Assembly (NCBI GenBank): GCA_031422295.1
Contig: JANOQM010000004.1
Location: 1 to 15,832 of the forward strand
Source of the DNA: JANOMH01 sp031422295
GTDB lineage: Bacteria > Pseudomonadota > Alphaproteobacteria > Rhodobacterales > Rhodobacteraceae
Direction of reading: 5' to 3'
DNA: 15,832 nt
This document shows, in pieces, positions 6,197-13,434 of the stretch. Positions within the stretch are counted from its first letter, which is position 1; each line of letters begins with the position of its first letter. Under the pieces are notes generated by a model. The model saw only the letters and a list, made by a program, of their open reading frames with translations, was not told where the DNA came from and made no database searches. The translations under genes and the position numbers were made by a program.

Positions 6197-7146
6197 GCCA
6201 CAAGGCAACCGTCTGGGCCATCCAGCAACGCGGGCTGAAGCCCGCCACCAAGATCGTGCTGTGGTTCCTGTGCGACCGTCACAACCCGGACTTCGGCTGC
6301 TTTCCGACGCAGGCGCGGCTGGCGGACGATGCGGAAATGTCAATTTCGGCGCTGAACGAACACCTCGCCAAGCTGCAGGAATCGCGCCTGATCCACCGCG
6401 TTCGGGCGCAGGATCCCCACACCCACAAGCGCCTCGCGACACGCTACATCCTGGGGTTTGAGGATGGATTTCCACCAGAGCCAACTCCGGAAACCGGAGA
6501 CGGCTTTGCGGGAACGGACGAGGAACACAAGGCCGAGCCAACTCCGGATTCCGGACATGGAGCCATCTCCGGATTCTCAGTAAAGCCATCTCCGGATTTT
6601 GCCCAAAGCCATCTCCGGAATCCGGAGATTAACCTTGTAAGAGAACCCCTAAGTAAACCTGTAAAGGAGGAGGAGGACGCGCGAGCGCGAGATTCCGATT
6701 TTGATCGGTTTTTCGCGGAGCTTCTTGGCGCGCTGGGCTTTGCCGCCAACGCCTCCCTGCCCGGCTGGTGGCAAGGCTCGCCACCCCGCTTGCACGCCCA
6801 ACGCTGGCGCGACGAACTGGGTCTGACCGAGGCGGAGATCATCGCCACGGCCGAGGCATCCCGCCAAGAACACCCCGAACCGCCCGATGGGCCAAAAGCG
6901 CTGGATCGCGCCATGCAGCGTGCTGCCCAGCGCAGGGGCGAGGGCGCGGGGCATCAGCTGCGCAGGCCGAAGGTGGCGCCAGCACCGTCGGCGAAGCCGA
7001 TCACTGACCTGCCTGCGTTCTATGCAAACCTCGTGAATGCAGATGGTTACCTGCCGGTCAGCGCCATCAGCAACACGATGCGCGACGCCATGTTGGGTCG
7101 GGGCTTGGTCACGGCAGATCGCCTACGACAGCGGGGGGTGCGGTGA
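6193..7146 (+). CDS. O-like phage replication initiator (HTH protein)
   Basis: The 317-residue product starts with a winged-helix domain (about 1-95). ATKIVLWFLCDRHN and the recognition-helix region MSISALNEHLAKLQESRLIHR match the helix-turn-helix found in lambda O-type and other phage replisome organisers. A polar linker (about 96-165) is rich in Pro, Glu and Asp, and the corresponding DNA carries five iterons. The C-terminal part (about 170-317) includes an alpha-helical region with PGWWQGSPPRLHAQRWRDELGLTEAEI. No P-loop is seen, so it probably recruits a helicase rather than being one. It overlaps the nuclease gene (ATGA) and the methyltransferase gene (GTGA at 7143). The layout of HTH, in-gene origin and C-terminal partner domain parallels lambda gene O; the assignment is from layout and HTH, not from close identity. 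Confidence 0.72.
   Translation: MSHKATVWAIQQRGLKPATKIVLWFLCDRHNPDFGCFPTQARLADDAEMSISALNEHLAKLQESRLIHRVRAQDPHTHKRLATRYILGFEDGFPPEPTPETGDGFAGTDEEHKAEPTPDSGHGAISGFSVKPSPDFAQSHLRNPEINLVREPLSKPVKEEEDARARDSDFDRFFAELLGALGFAANASLPGWWQGSPPRLHAQRWRDELGLTEAEIIATAEASRQEHPEPPDGPKALDRAMQRAAQRRGEGAGHQLRRPKVAPAPSAKPITDLPAFYANLVNADGYLPVSAISNTMRDAMLGRGLVTADRLRQRGVR
6480..6666 (+). repeat. Iterons and A+T-rich segment: putative phage replication origin
   Basis: Five copies of the 12-mer GCCA(A/T)CTCCGGA start at 6480, 6537, 6562, 6585 and 6608; the last three are exactly 23 bp apart. Copies 1, 2 and 5 continue into an inverted half-site (for example CTCCGG-AAT-CCGGAG). The 12-mer falls in all three codon phases of the host gene and encodes different residues (PTPE, AISG, KPSPD, SHLRN), so it is conserved as DNA. 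The 40 bp after the last copy (6627-6666) contain 25 A/T in a GC-rich gene. Iterons followed by an unwinding element inside the initiator gene is the lambda-type origin arrangement. Confidence 0.7.
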
Positions 7147-8393
7147 ATGGCATGGTGTCACGTCCCCGGCATGGATTGTCCCTCTGCGCAGGAGGCGGAG
7201 GTCTTGATCTGGGCCTCATGCTCGCCGAACCCGGATTCCACACCCGCGTGTTTGTCGAATGGGAGGCCTATCCCCGAACCGTCCTCATCGCAGCCCAGCG
7301 CGCCGGATACTTTGCACCCGCCCCAATCTGGGATGATTTGCGTAGCTTCGATGCCCAGCCCTTCCACGGTGCCTTCGACATCGTTCTCGCCGGATATCCC
7401 TGTCAGCCCTTCAGCGCCGCCGGAAAGCGTGGTGGCGCCGACGATCCCCGACATCTCTGGCCCGAGGTCGCCCGGGTTGTCAGGGAATGCTCCCCCGAAT
7501 GGGTCTTTCTCGAAAACGTCGCCGGTCACGTCACCCTCGGCCTTGAATCCGTTTTGCGAGAGCTTTGGGGCATGGGCTACACGCCTGCGGCGGGCTTGTT
7601 CAGCGCGGCAGAGGTCGGCGCGCCGCACCAGCGGCTCCGCATCTTCATCCTGGCCCACACCGATGAGCCTGCATCCCGGCACAGCCAGCTACAACCCGGC
7701 CGGAAACAGCGATTTCACCCGCAAGGCGGAAGCGCTGGCGCTGGGCATCACCAATTGGTCGTCGCCGAAGGCGACCGATGGCGCGAAGGGTGGCCCAGGT
7801 CAGACCTATGGCTCGGGAGGGAGGCCGCCCCTGCCAGCGCAGGCGGCACAGTGGCAAACGCCGGTGGCGGACGACCAGGTCGACCGGCTGCGCGGCAAGA
7901 TCAACAGCCGGGGCGAGCCGAAGCTGAGCGCGCAGGCGATCCAGTGGCCGACACCGGCGGCACAGAACTGGAAGGGCAGCAGCCCGGCCAGCGTGACGCG
8001 GGCGGATGGCAAGAGCCGGATGGATATCCTGCATTACCGGGCAGAACAGGGCTTCACCCACCCGGCCCCGGTGATCACGCCGCATGGGCTGCAGCCCTCG
8101 CATCACGCCCCGATCTCGCGCCCGCTGTGGGCCTATCTGATTGCATCGCATGGGCGTGTCGTGTCGCGCAGGATCTTGAAAGCCCGGGCGCGGCGGCGGC
8201 TGAACCCGCTGTTCGTCGGCTGGTTGATGGGTTGGCCCATCGGTCACGCGCTCTGCGCCTGCTCGGCAACGGAGTTCATCCTCTGGCAGCAGCGCATGCG
8301 TGGCGCACTCTCGCGGCTGCCCATGGCCTCGGGCCCCTGGATCTGGCGACCGGCGGAGGAGCCGGAAGGCCCAGCGCAGATGAACCTCTTTGA
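7143..8393 (+). CDS. DNA (cytosine-5) methyltransferase, frame-switched or frameshifted
   Basis: The 416-residue frame starts as a C5 cytosine methyltransferase, which would transfer methyl from SAM to a cytosine in a specific site. It shows motif I LCAGGGGLDLG (14-24), the catalytic PCQPFSAAGKRGG, motif VI ENVAGH, and motif VIII QRLRIFIL, ending near base 7650. After that this frame has low third-position GC and an Arg/Gly/Gln-rich product, although a motif-X-like LLGNGVHPLAAAHAW appears near its end. The +1 frame from 7651 has very high third-position GC and ends in ATGA coupling with the next gene. The gene is thus probably a deletion/frameshift product, or an overlapping dual-coding gene. 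GTG 7143 overlaps the previous stop. Its activity is uncertain. Confidence 0.7.
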   Translation: MNGMVSRPRHGLSLCAGGGGLDLGLMLAEPGFHTRVFVEWEAYPRTVLIAAQRAGYFAPAPIWDDLRSFDAQPFHGAFDIVLAGYPCQPFSAAGKRGGADDPRHLWPEVARVVRECSPEWVFLENVAGHVTLGLESVLRELWGMGYTPAAGLFSAAEVGAPHQRLRIFILAHTDEPASRHSQLQPGRKQRFHPQGGSAGAGHHQLVVAEGDRWREGWPRSDLWLGREAAPASAGGTVANAGGGRPGRPAARQDQQPGRAEAERAGDPVADTGGTELEGQQPGQRDAGGWQEPDGYPALPGRTGLHPPGPGDHAAWAAALASRPDLAPAVGLSDCIAWACRVAQDLESPGAAAAEPAVRRLVDGLAHRSRALRLLGNGVHPLAAAHAWRTLAAAHGLGPLDLATGGGAGRPSADEPL

Positions 8394-8409
8394 AGGAATG
8401 CAGCCATGA
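7651..8409 (+). pseudogene. +1-frame C-terminal half of a phage DNA methyltransferase
   Basis: In this frame codons from 7651 read WPTPMSLHPGTASYNPAGN, then NWSSPKATDG, QWQTPVADD and QWPTPAAQN. This is a W-x-T-P-type repeat followed by RRLNPLFVGWLMGWPIG and CSATEFILWQQRM. I recognise this pattern from the C-terminal half of many phage DNA methyltransferases. Most codons end in G or C, as in the neighbouring genes, and the stop at 8407-8409 overlaps the next ATG as ATGA, like every other junction in the operon. The first in-frame ATG (7663) has no ribosome site. It therefore looks like the original 3' half of the gene, put out of frame with the catalytic half; a +1 ribosomal shift near 7650 would restore a fused protein. 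Confidence 0.6.
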
Positions 8410-9083
8410 GCATGCAGGGACGGATCGGGCGCGCAGGCGGCGGACGCGTGAAACGCGCGCTGGGCGTGCAGGCGGTGTTGGAATGGGCGTTCCGGGTGGA
8501 AAAGGCACAGCTGGAACTGCCGCAGCGGCGCGACATTGATGAGCAAAGCTTCGGCTTTGGCATGGAATATGTGCTGATCCAGCGCGCGCGACTGGGCTGC
8601 AAGGTGGACGGCGGCGGCCATAAATCGCAGTCCTACACCCATGAGGATGCCGAGATCGTGGCCGCTACCTTGGCCGGAATGCCCGACAACTTGGGCGGCA
8701 AGCGCATGGCGATCTACATGGCTGAATTGGCGCGCGCGGGCATGACCCCAGATTGGCTGCCGGGCGTCGTGCCGCGCTGCGTGCCGGTCGAGACCATGAG
8801 CAACCAGCATGGCGAGCGATCCACCACAGCGGTGGTCGGCATCGAGCGCGTGCTGCATCGTGGCCGCTGGCGCAGCGTCGAGGTGCTGGCCTGCCCGATC
8901 ACTTGGCGGCCGCATCCGGAGCAGATCGCCTCCGCCCGGCGCGGCTACGAGGATTGGTGGCAGTCATTGGATTGGGTGCGGGATGGGTTGGTCGCGGGCG
9001 GCATGCTGCGGGATGTCGAGGTGACGGCGGCGATGCCTAAGGTGCGGCCATGGTCGCCCCGGACCCATCACGCGATGCTTTGA
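8406..9083 (+). CDS. Conserved-looking early phage protein, unknown function
   Basis: The product is 225 residues and not assignable by me. It is soluble and basic at the N terminus (QGRIGRAGGGRVKRALG). Next come a helical segment with VLEWAFRVEKAQLELP, an Asp/Glu/His-bearing middle (GGGHKSQSYTHEDAEIVAATL), and a Trp-rich C-terminal region (ITWRPHPEQ, GYEDWWQSLDWVRDGL). Codon use matches the operon upstream, and the start overlaps the preceding stop in ATGA with GAAGGA upstream. Its last 16 bp overlap, tail to tail, the end of the restriction endonuclease gene on the other strand. The C terminus may therefore have been re-made when the restriction module was acquired. Confidence 0.72.
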   Translation: MSMQGRIGRAGGGRVKRALGVQAVLEWAFRVEKAQLELPQRRDIDEQSFGFGMEYVLIQRARLGCKVDGGGHKSQSYTHEDAEIVAATLAGMPDNLGGKRMAIYMAELARAGMTPDWLPGVVPRCVPVETMSNQHGERSTTAVVGIERVLHRGRWRSVEVLACPITWRPHPEQIASARRGYEDWWQSLDWVRDGLVAGGMLRDVEVTAAMPKVRPWSPRTHHAML

Positions 9084-10306
9084 TGCCCCTGCACCAGCGC
9101 AATAAAATCTCCCAAGCTCATCAGCCAAGCCCGTTGTGCTTCGCGGTATGTGGTGTGGAGTGGCGCAGGCAAGACCAGTTGCAGACTCTGAGCCTGCATC
9201 TCGGCGGTCTGGGCCTCGGAAATCGCGGGTTCCAAAGTTAGCAGGTGTTTGGCAGGAATTCTGTTCGCTTCTGCCAGCACCTGACGCCAGCGATCCTTGC
9301 AAGTCGTCTTGACCGCCAGCATCGCTAACCGGTCAGCAGGGAACCCCGAGTCCGCATACTGCAACTCGCCCGGAAAAAGGAAGTCCGCCGCATTTCGTTT
9401 CTCAGTCGTTGCCTCACGTACGAAGTCCAACCCCTGAGCCTGCAAGATCGCTTCGACATGATGCCCAAATGCCCAGCCCGCGCGCGATTTACGACGGTTT
9501 TGCACACTCAGAGAAAACGACAGGAAACCATCGACGTCTGCCGTACCCTCCATCATGAAACCGTTTGCCAGCCGTTCCGCCACGACCTGGCGCTCCATGT
9601 GCCGAAACAGCGCCTCCTCGTGCTCCATCCACGCCACGAGCGCTTCATCCGGTGCCGCACGCGGATCAATGCCGGTCAACGTATTTCGGGCAAATTCTGA
9701 GAACACGACCGTGCCGGGAAACTGTAGGCCAAAGGTGTCAAGCAGCAACCCCAGCGCATCGGGCTGGGGTTCTTCGGCTTCGATGCCCAGATCGTCGAGA
9801 ATGCTCCTAGCGGCCAGCCCAAGGCTGACACTATTTTCTGCGCCAAGTTCAATTGCGTCAGGCTTTCCGGCCAACAGATCGAGGCCAAATAGCCAAAGAA
9901 GCTGCGCACCGATCGTGGAATCAGCAGGTGCAAGCATCACCAGAAGACGCGCATCCTTCGTCCGGGCAATGACAAGAAGATCACCAGCCCGCGCTCGATG
10001 TACGGTTGGCTCAGACTCCGCCGAATAGTAGAGATGATACTCCGCACTCCGGCCAGGCTTGCCCCGGCGCACGTCGCTCCATGTGCAAAAGGAGCTGAGG
10101 CCTTCAGGTCGCGTATCATCCTCGTCATTCAACCAGTAGAATGTAGCCGGGAAAGTCACCTTTTCTGCCGGTGTCCCAAGAAAAGCGCGAAAACCTCCCA
10201 CTCCCTGAAATTCGTGCTGATTTGATCGCTGGCTGTTCACCTCAACCTCACTCAGGTATTTGGCACCCGCGCCTGCAAAGAGATCCGAAAGCTGACCGAA
10301 TTTCAT
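9068..10306 (-). CDS. EcoRII-like type II restriction endonuclease
   Basis: This 412-residue enzyme is predicted to cut unmethylated CCWGG. The N-terminal half (about 50-145, with TFYWLN, FCTWSDVRRGKPGRSAEYHLYY) corresponds to the EcoRII effector-binding domain. The C-terminal half is the PD-(D/E)xK domain: D308 in ADFLFP, then K333 and K337 in AVKTTCKDRWRQ, with the same 25- and 4-residue spacing as D299, K324 and K328 of EcoRII, followed by AKHLLTLEPAISEAQ. The length is close to EcoRII (about 404). ATG 10306 follows a GGGGTGG stretch and begins 15 nt after vsr ends, so it is the last gene of the module. The proline of the motif is replaced by alanine (ADF), a common variation. Specificity is inferred from family and partner methyltransferase. 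Confidence 0.9.
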   Translation of the reverse strand: MKFGQLSDLFAGAGAKYLSEVEVNSQRSNQHEFQGVGGFRAFLGTPAEKVTFPATFYWLNDEDDTRPEGLSSFCTWSDVRRGKPGRSAEYHLYYSAESEPTVHRARAGDLLVIARTKDARLLVMLAPADSTIGAQLLWLFGLDLLAGKPDAIELGAENSVSLGLAARSILDDLGIEAEEPQPDALGLLLDTFGLQFPGTVVFSEFARNTLTGIDPRAAPDEALVAWMEHEEALFRHMERQVVAERLANGFMMEGTADVDGFLSFSLSVQNRRKSRAGWAFGHHVEAILQAQGLDFVREATTEKRNAADFLFPGELQYADSGFPADRLAMLAVKTTCKDRWRQVLAEANRIPAKHLLTLEPAISEAQTAEMQAQSLQLVLPAPLHTTYREAQRAWLMSLGDFIALVQGHQSIA

Positions 10307-10321
10307 ACACCCACCCCGGAC

Positions 10322-10825
10322 TTAAATGCTGGCATCGTGACGGCGACCGCCGTGCAAGACAAGATTACGGTCTTCAGAGGATAGCCATCCCGCGATGGCG
10401 TCAACCACTGCTTCGACGCCAAGGCGTCCTTTGCCCTTCAACGCGCATTCCCAAACAACACCGACGCGCCAGCCAACACCCTGAAGCGTCGCGATATTCA
10501 CGCCATCTCGCGCAACGTTTCCGCCAATCTTTACCCGCCAGAACTCTTCACGACTATCCGGCCAGCGGAACTGGTCACATTGGTGTCCATGCCAAAAGCA
10601 TCCATTCACAAAAACCACGGCGCGGTACTTTGGGAAAACCAGATCAGGCCGCCCCGGCAATCGACGGTCATGCAGACGATAGCGAAAACCCCGTGCATGC
10701 AACACACGCCGCAGCAGCATCTCGGGCTTTGTATTTTTGCCGTGGATTGCCGCCATGTTCCGGCTCCGCGTGGCAGCGTCATGGACGTCAGCCAACTGCA
10801 GACAAAGGCTGCTCTTGAACACCAT
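10322..10825 (-). CDS. vsr: Very short patch repair (Vsr) mismatch endonuclease
   Basis: Vsr nicks 5' of the T in T:G mismatches that arise when 5-methylcytosine in CCWGG deaminates, and so starts repair that restores C:G. The frame shows ADVHDAATRSRNM (12-24), GKNTKPEMLLRRVLHARGF, the catalytic Asp61 in LPGRPDLVF, GCFWHGHQC (75-83) for zinc and base-stacking contacts, and WRVGVVWECALKG. It sits between the methyltransferase and the endonuclease and overlaps the methyltransferase 3' end, like dcm-vsr in E. coli. I give the ATG at 10825; a TTG at 10795, aligned to the start of E. coli Vsr (ADVHD), is an equally plausible start, so the first 10 residues are uncertain. Confidence 0.93.
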   Translation of the reverse strand: MVFKSSLCLQLADVHDAATRSRNMAAIHGKNTKPEMLLRRVLHARGFRYRLHDRRLPGRPDLVFPKYRAVVFVNGCFWHGHQCDQFRWPDSREEFWRVKIGGNVARDGVNIATLQGVGWRVGVVWECALKGKGRLGVEAVVDAIAGWLSSEDRNLVLHGGRRHDASI

Positions 10826-12038
10826 TCTTCAGGGCCAATATGTGCGGGCGCATCAGCCGGGCCACTTCAGCAAAGACAGGAACCGCGACCGAGTTGCCAA
10901 ACTGTCGGTAGGCCTGCGTGTCGGATACCGGGATCCGGAAAGTTGGGTCGTAGCCCATCAGCCTTGCGCATTCGCGCGGCGTCAGGCGACGCGGGTTCTG
11001 ACCTTCGCCGCGACTTACCAGGATTTCCGACCCGTCTTTGTAATATCGTGCTGAAAGTGTGCGCGCGATGCTGTCGCCATCCACCAGCCCGAAGCCAAAG
11101 CCGTTACCCTTGGCCTTATGCTTGTCCGAGTAGTCTTGGAGATACCGCCAGAGCTTGTCACTAAGCGTATACTTGTCGCTCACCCGAGCATGCGGGCCAG
11201 CGGTGAAATGGCTTTCCGGATTCTCGGTACCATCTTCGGGATGCAGCACATGGCGCATCTTTTGGCTACCGCGACGTGGTATCTGCATGTCATCAAACGA
11301 AAAGCCGGTCTTTTGGCGAAACCCGACCATCACAATCCGCTCTCGATGCTGCGGCACAAAATGCGCTGCATCAATGATCCGGGTTTCCAGCGTGTAGCCC
11401 AGTTCGTTCGTCAGCGCTCGGCGGATCACTTCAAATGTACGGCCCTGATCATGGCTTTTGAGATTCTTGACGTTCTCCAGCAGGAAGGCTTGTGGCCGGT
11501 GATGCATCAGGATCCGCAGCACGTCAAAAAACAATGTGCCCTGAGTTTCATCAAGAAATCCATGCAGCCGCCCGAGCGCATTCTTCTTTGAGACACCGGC
11601 AATCGAGAAAGGTTGGCAAGGGAAGCCAGCCACCAGAACATCATGATCTGGGATATCCGCGGCTTCAACCTCGCGAATATCTCCGGCGATTGGCCGGTTG
11701 TCGGGGAAATTAGCGTGATAAGTCTGCTGGGCGAACCTGTCCCATTCCGAGGTGAACACACAGCGCCCACCCGCACCCTCCATGGCTTTGCGCAACCCGC
11801 CGATGCCAGCAAAGAGGTCAATAAAAGTGAAGGCGCTATCAGTGTGAGACTGAGTCAGTGCGCCGATCTCGTGTCGGAGGAGGTGCAGCACGCCATCACG
11901 GGGTGTTTCCTCTCCACGCTTCCAGCGATAGATGTGACCTTCGGAATAGCCCAGTATCTTGGCTGCATCCGGCACCGACCAACCCGCCTGCTGCAACAGC
12001 GTCCCGAAATCCGTCATATCTGCTCGCTCTCCCAGCAT
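10788..12038 (-). CDS. Dcm/M.EcoRII-like C5 DNA methyltransferase with N-terminal HTH
   Basis: The 416-residue enzyme has all main C5 motifs: DLFAGIGG (74-81), FPCQPFS with catalytic C141, LLENV (186-190), PQHRER (229-234) and FGNSV (380-384). Its target-recognition region, KYTLSDKLWRYLQDYSDKH then KAKGNGFGFGLV and ARTLSARYYKDGSEIL, closely follows Dcm/M.EcoRII, so the second C of CCWGG is the expected target. Residues about 14-42 (LQQAGWSVPDAAKILGYSEGHIYRWKRG) form a helix-turn-helix; in M.EcoRII and M.SsoII such N-terminal extensions are known to control transcription. It protects DNA from the downstream endonuclease. ATG 12038 has GGAGGG rather close upstream; ATG 12017 is an alternative. 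Confidence 0.94.
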   Translation of the reverse strand: MLGERADMTDFGTLLQQAGWSVPDAAKILGYSEGHIYRWKRGEETPRDGVLHLLRHEIGALTQSHTDSAFTFIDLFAGIGGLRKAMEGAGGRCVFTSEWDRFAQQTYHANFPDNRPIAGDIREVEAADIPDHDVLVAGFPCQPFSIAGVSKKNALGRLHGFLDETQGTLFFDVLRILMHHRPQAFLLENVKNLKSHDQGRTFEVIRRALTNELGYTLETRIIDAAHFVPQHRERIVMVGFRQKTGFSFDDMQIPRRGSQKMRHVLHPEDGTENPESHFTAGPHARVSDKYTLSDKLWRYLQDYSDKHKAKGNGFGFGLVDGDSIARTLSARYYKDGSEILVSRGEGQNPRRLTPRECARLMGYDPTFRIPVSDTQAYRQFGNSVAVPVFAEVARLMRPHILALKNGVQEQPLSAVG

Positions 12039-12071
12039 CGACCCTCCGTCAGCGCCGGGGGGACTTTTTCT

Positions 12072-12082
12072 GACACAGTGTC
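12072..12082. promoter_or_regulatory. Palindrome upstream of the methyltransferase: possible autoregulatory operator
   Basis: GACAC-A-GTGTC is a perfect 11-bp palindrome 34 bp before the methyltransferase start, in the divergent 258-bp gap with the exonuclease gene (12039-12296). It could be bound by the HTH of the methyltransferase. I found no convincing -35/-10 pair. The rest of the gap includes an A+T-richer stretch (12085-12140) and GC stems around 12150-12210, with no gene seen. Confidence 0.3.
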
Positions 12083-12296
12083 TGAACTTGAGCTCTTGAA
12101 CAAGAACAATTCACAAACAAACAGCAAAAACCGCCGCACAAAAAGGGCCGGTGAAAGTCCGCTGGGGGCAAGTTCGACCCCGACGTCCAGCACTAAGCGA
12201 CACCTCAGGGGTCGCACGGACTGCGAATGTGCTATTGAATGCAAGAGAGCACCGGAATCAGCCGGTCAGCGATTTGAATTTTCGGAGAATTTACCA

Positions 12297-13307
12297 ATGG
12301 CGCTTTTTGATTGGCTTTTCGGCCGCTCCCCCGAACCGCCACAACGAAGCCAGCCGCTACTAGTCGAACCCGAGATCCGGTCACCCCAAATCGTCCGCAC
12401 ACAGGCCCGGCCAACATTCCCCCATGTCCACCGGGTGCCAGACGGCAATTTCCGCTTCATCGCGCTGGATGTTGAAACCGCGTGCAGCGATGTGGCCAGC
12501 ATCTGCCAGATCGGCCTGGCCTGTGTGCAGGCCGACAATCAGATCCAGACTTTCTCCATGCTGGTCAACCCCGGCACCCGATTTGACCCATTCAACATCC
12601 AGCTTCATGGAATCGGGCCTAATCATGTGACCGATGCCCCCCATTTCCCTGATGCTTTGGGTATGCTGCTGCCGTTGCTAACACGGCATCATCTCGTCCA
12701 ACACAGCAATTTCGACAAGCAGGCCGTAAACGCAGCCTGTGGTTTCTGCGGCATCCCCCAACCAGACCTTCGCTGGAGCGACAGCGTCACGATTGCGAGG
12801 CGGGCATGGCCCGAGTTGAAGGAGAACGGCGGTCACGGGCTCGCGAACCTCAAGCGCACTCTCAACCTGCACTTTCACCATCACGATGCCGGTGAAGATG
12901 CCCGCGCCGCCGCTCTGGTAGTTCTCCATGCCGAAACCCGGCTAGCCGTAACGTTTGACGAACTGGTCCTCCCCGTAACAAAAAGCCGGTTTGCGACAAA
13001 GCCGTTGCCTCCGGCAAATCCCTCCGGGCCATTCGCCGGTGCGGTCGCAGTGTTCACCGGCAGCCTGAGCATTTCGCGCGAAGAGGCGACATACCTCGCG
13101 GCCAAGTTTGGCATGGAAGTGAAATCGGGCGTGACGAAACAGACAACCCACCTGATTGTGGGCGACCAGGACCTTTCCGTGCTTGGAGGTCATGTTAAGA
13201 GCAGCAAGCACCGCAAGGCAGAGGAAATGCGCGAAGCGGGCCATCCGATCCGGATAATGGGTGAAACTGAGTTCAAGGGACTTATGTCAGAGGACCGCGC
13301 GAGGTGA
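12297..13307 (+). CDS. DnaQ-like 3'-5' exonuclease fused to a BRCT domain
   Basis: The 336-residue protein has a DEDDh exonuclease domain (about 52-212): DVE with D58 and E60, D140 in QHSNFDKQAV, and H196 with D201 in HHDAGEDA, plus the family-typical FDPFNIQLHGI. This is followed by a BRCT domain (about 246-335: FAGAVAVFTGSLSISREEA, VTKQTTHLIVGD, SSKHRKAEE). Such enzymes remove 3' nucleotides, and BRCT may tether them to DNA or partners. The N-terminal 50 residues are a Pro-rich tail. The frame is open far upstream across the opposite-strand methyltransferase, but ATG 12297 has GGAG at 9 nt and starts a plausible protein. It is divergent from the restriction module; a role in repair of restriction or mismatch intermediates is inference. 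Confidence 0.88.
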   Translation: MALFDWLFGRSPEPPQRSQPLLVEPEIRSPQIVRTQARPTFPHVHRVPDGNFRFIALDVETACSDVASICQIGLACVQADNQIQTFSMLVNPGTRFDPFNIQLHGIGPNHVTDAPHFPDALGMLLPLLTRHHLVQHSNFDKQAVNAACGFCGIPQPDLRWSDSVTIARRAWPELKENGGHGLANLKRTLNLHFHHHDAGEDARAAALVVLHAETRLAVTFDELVLPVTKSRFATKPLPPANPSGPFAGAVAVFTGSLSISREEATYLAAKFGMEVKSGVTKQTTHLIVGDQDLSVLGGHVKSSKHRKAEEMREAGHPIRIMGETEFKGLMSEDRAR

Positions 13308-13332
13308 GCGCTGACCATAACGGAGTCAGCGC
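13308..13332 (+). terminator. Hairpin directly after the exonuclease gene
   Basis: A perfect 8-bp inverted repeat (GCGCTGAC / GTCAGCGC) with a 9-nt loop starts at the base after the stop codon. No clean T tract follows, only TTAGACTTCTCTT further on, so termination would be weak or factor-assisted. Some similar bases (CAGCGCTGAG) recur just downstream. Confidence 0.5.
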
Positions 13333-13434
13333 CAGCGCTGAGTTAGACTTCTCTTGCCAACAGTTTTCCGTCATCTAGACATGGAAAGATCGAACTGCCC
13401 TGCTTTGCTTCATGGGGTTGATAGGGGAATTTGA

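Noticed and set aside
12150..12210. Possible tRNA or riboswitch in the divergent gap
   Set aside because: A GTTCGA-containing stem is present but no acceptor or anticodon arm can be built, and no known aptamer motif is recognised.
11613..12296. Upstream extension of the exonuclease frame
   Set aside because: It runs opposite the methyltransferase gene and lacks domain features; ATG 12297 has a proper ribosome site.
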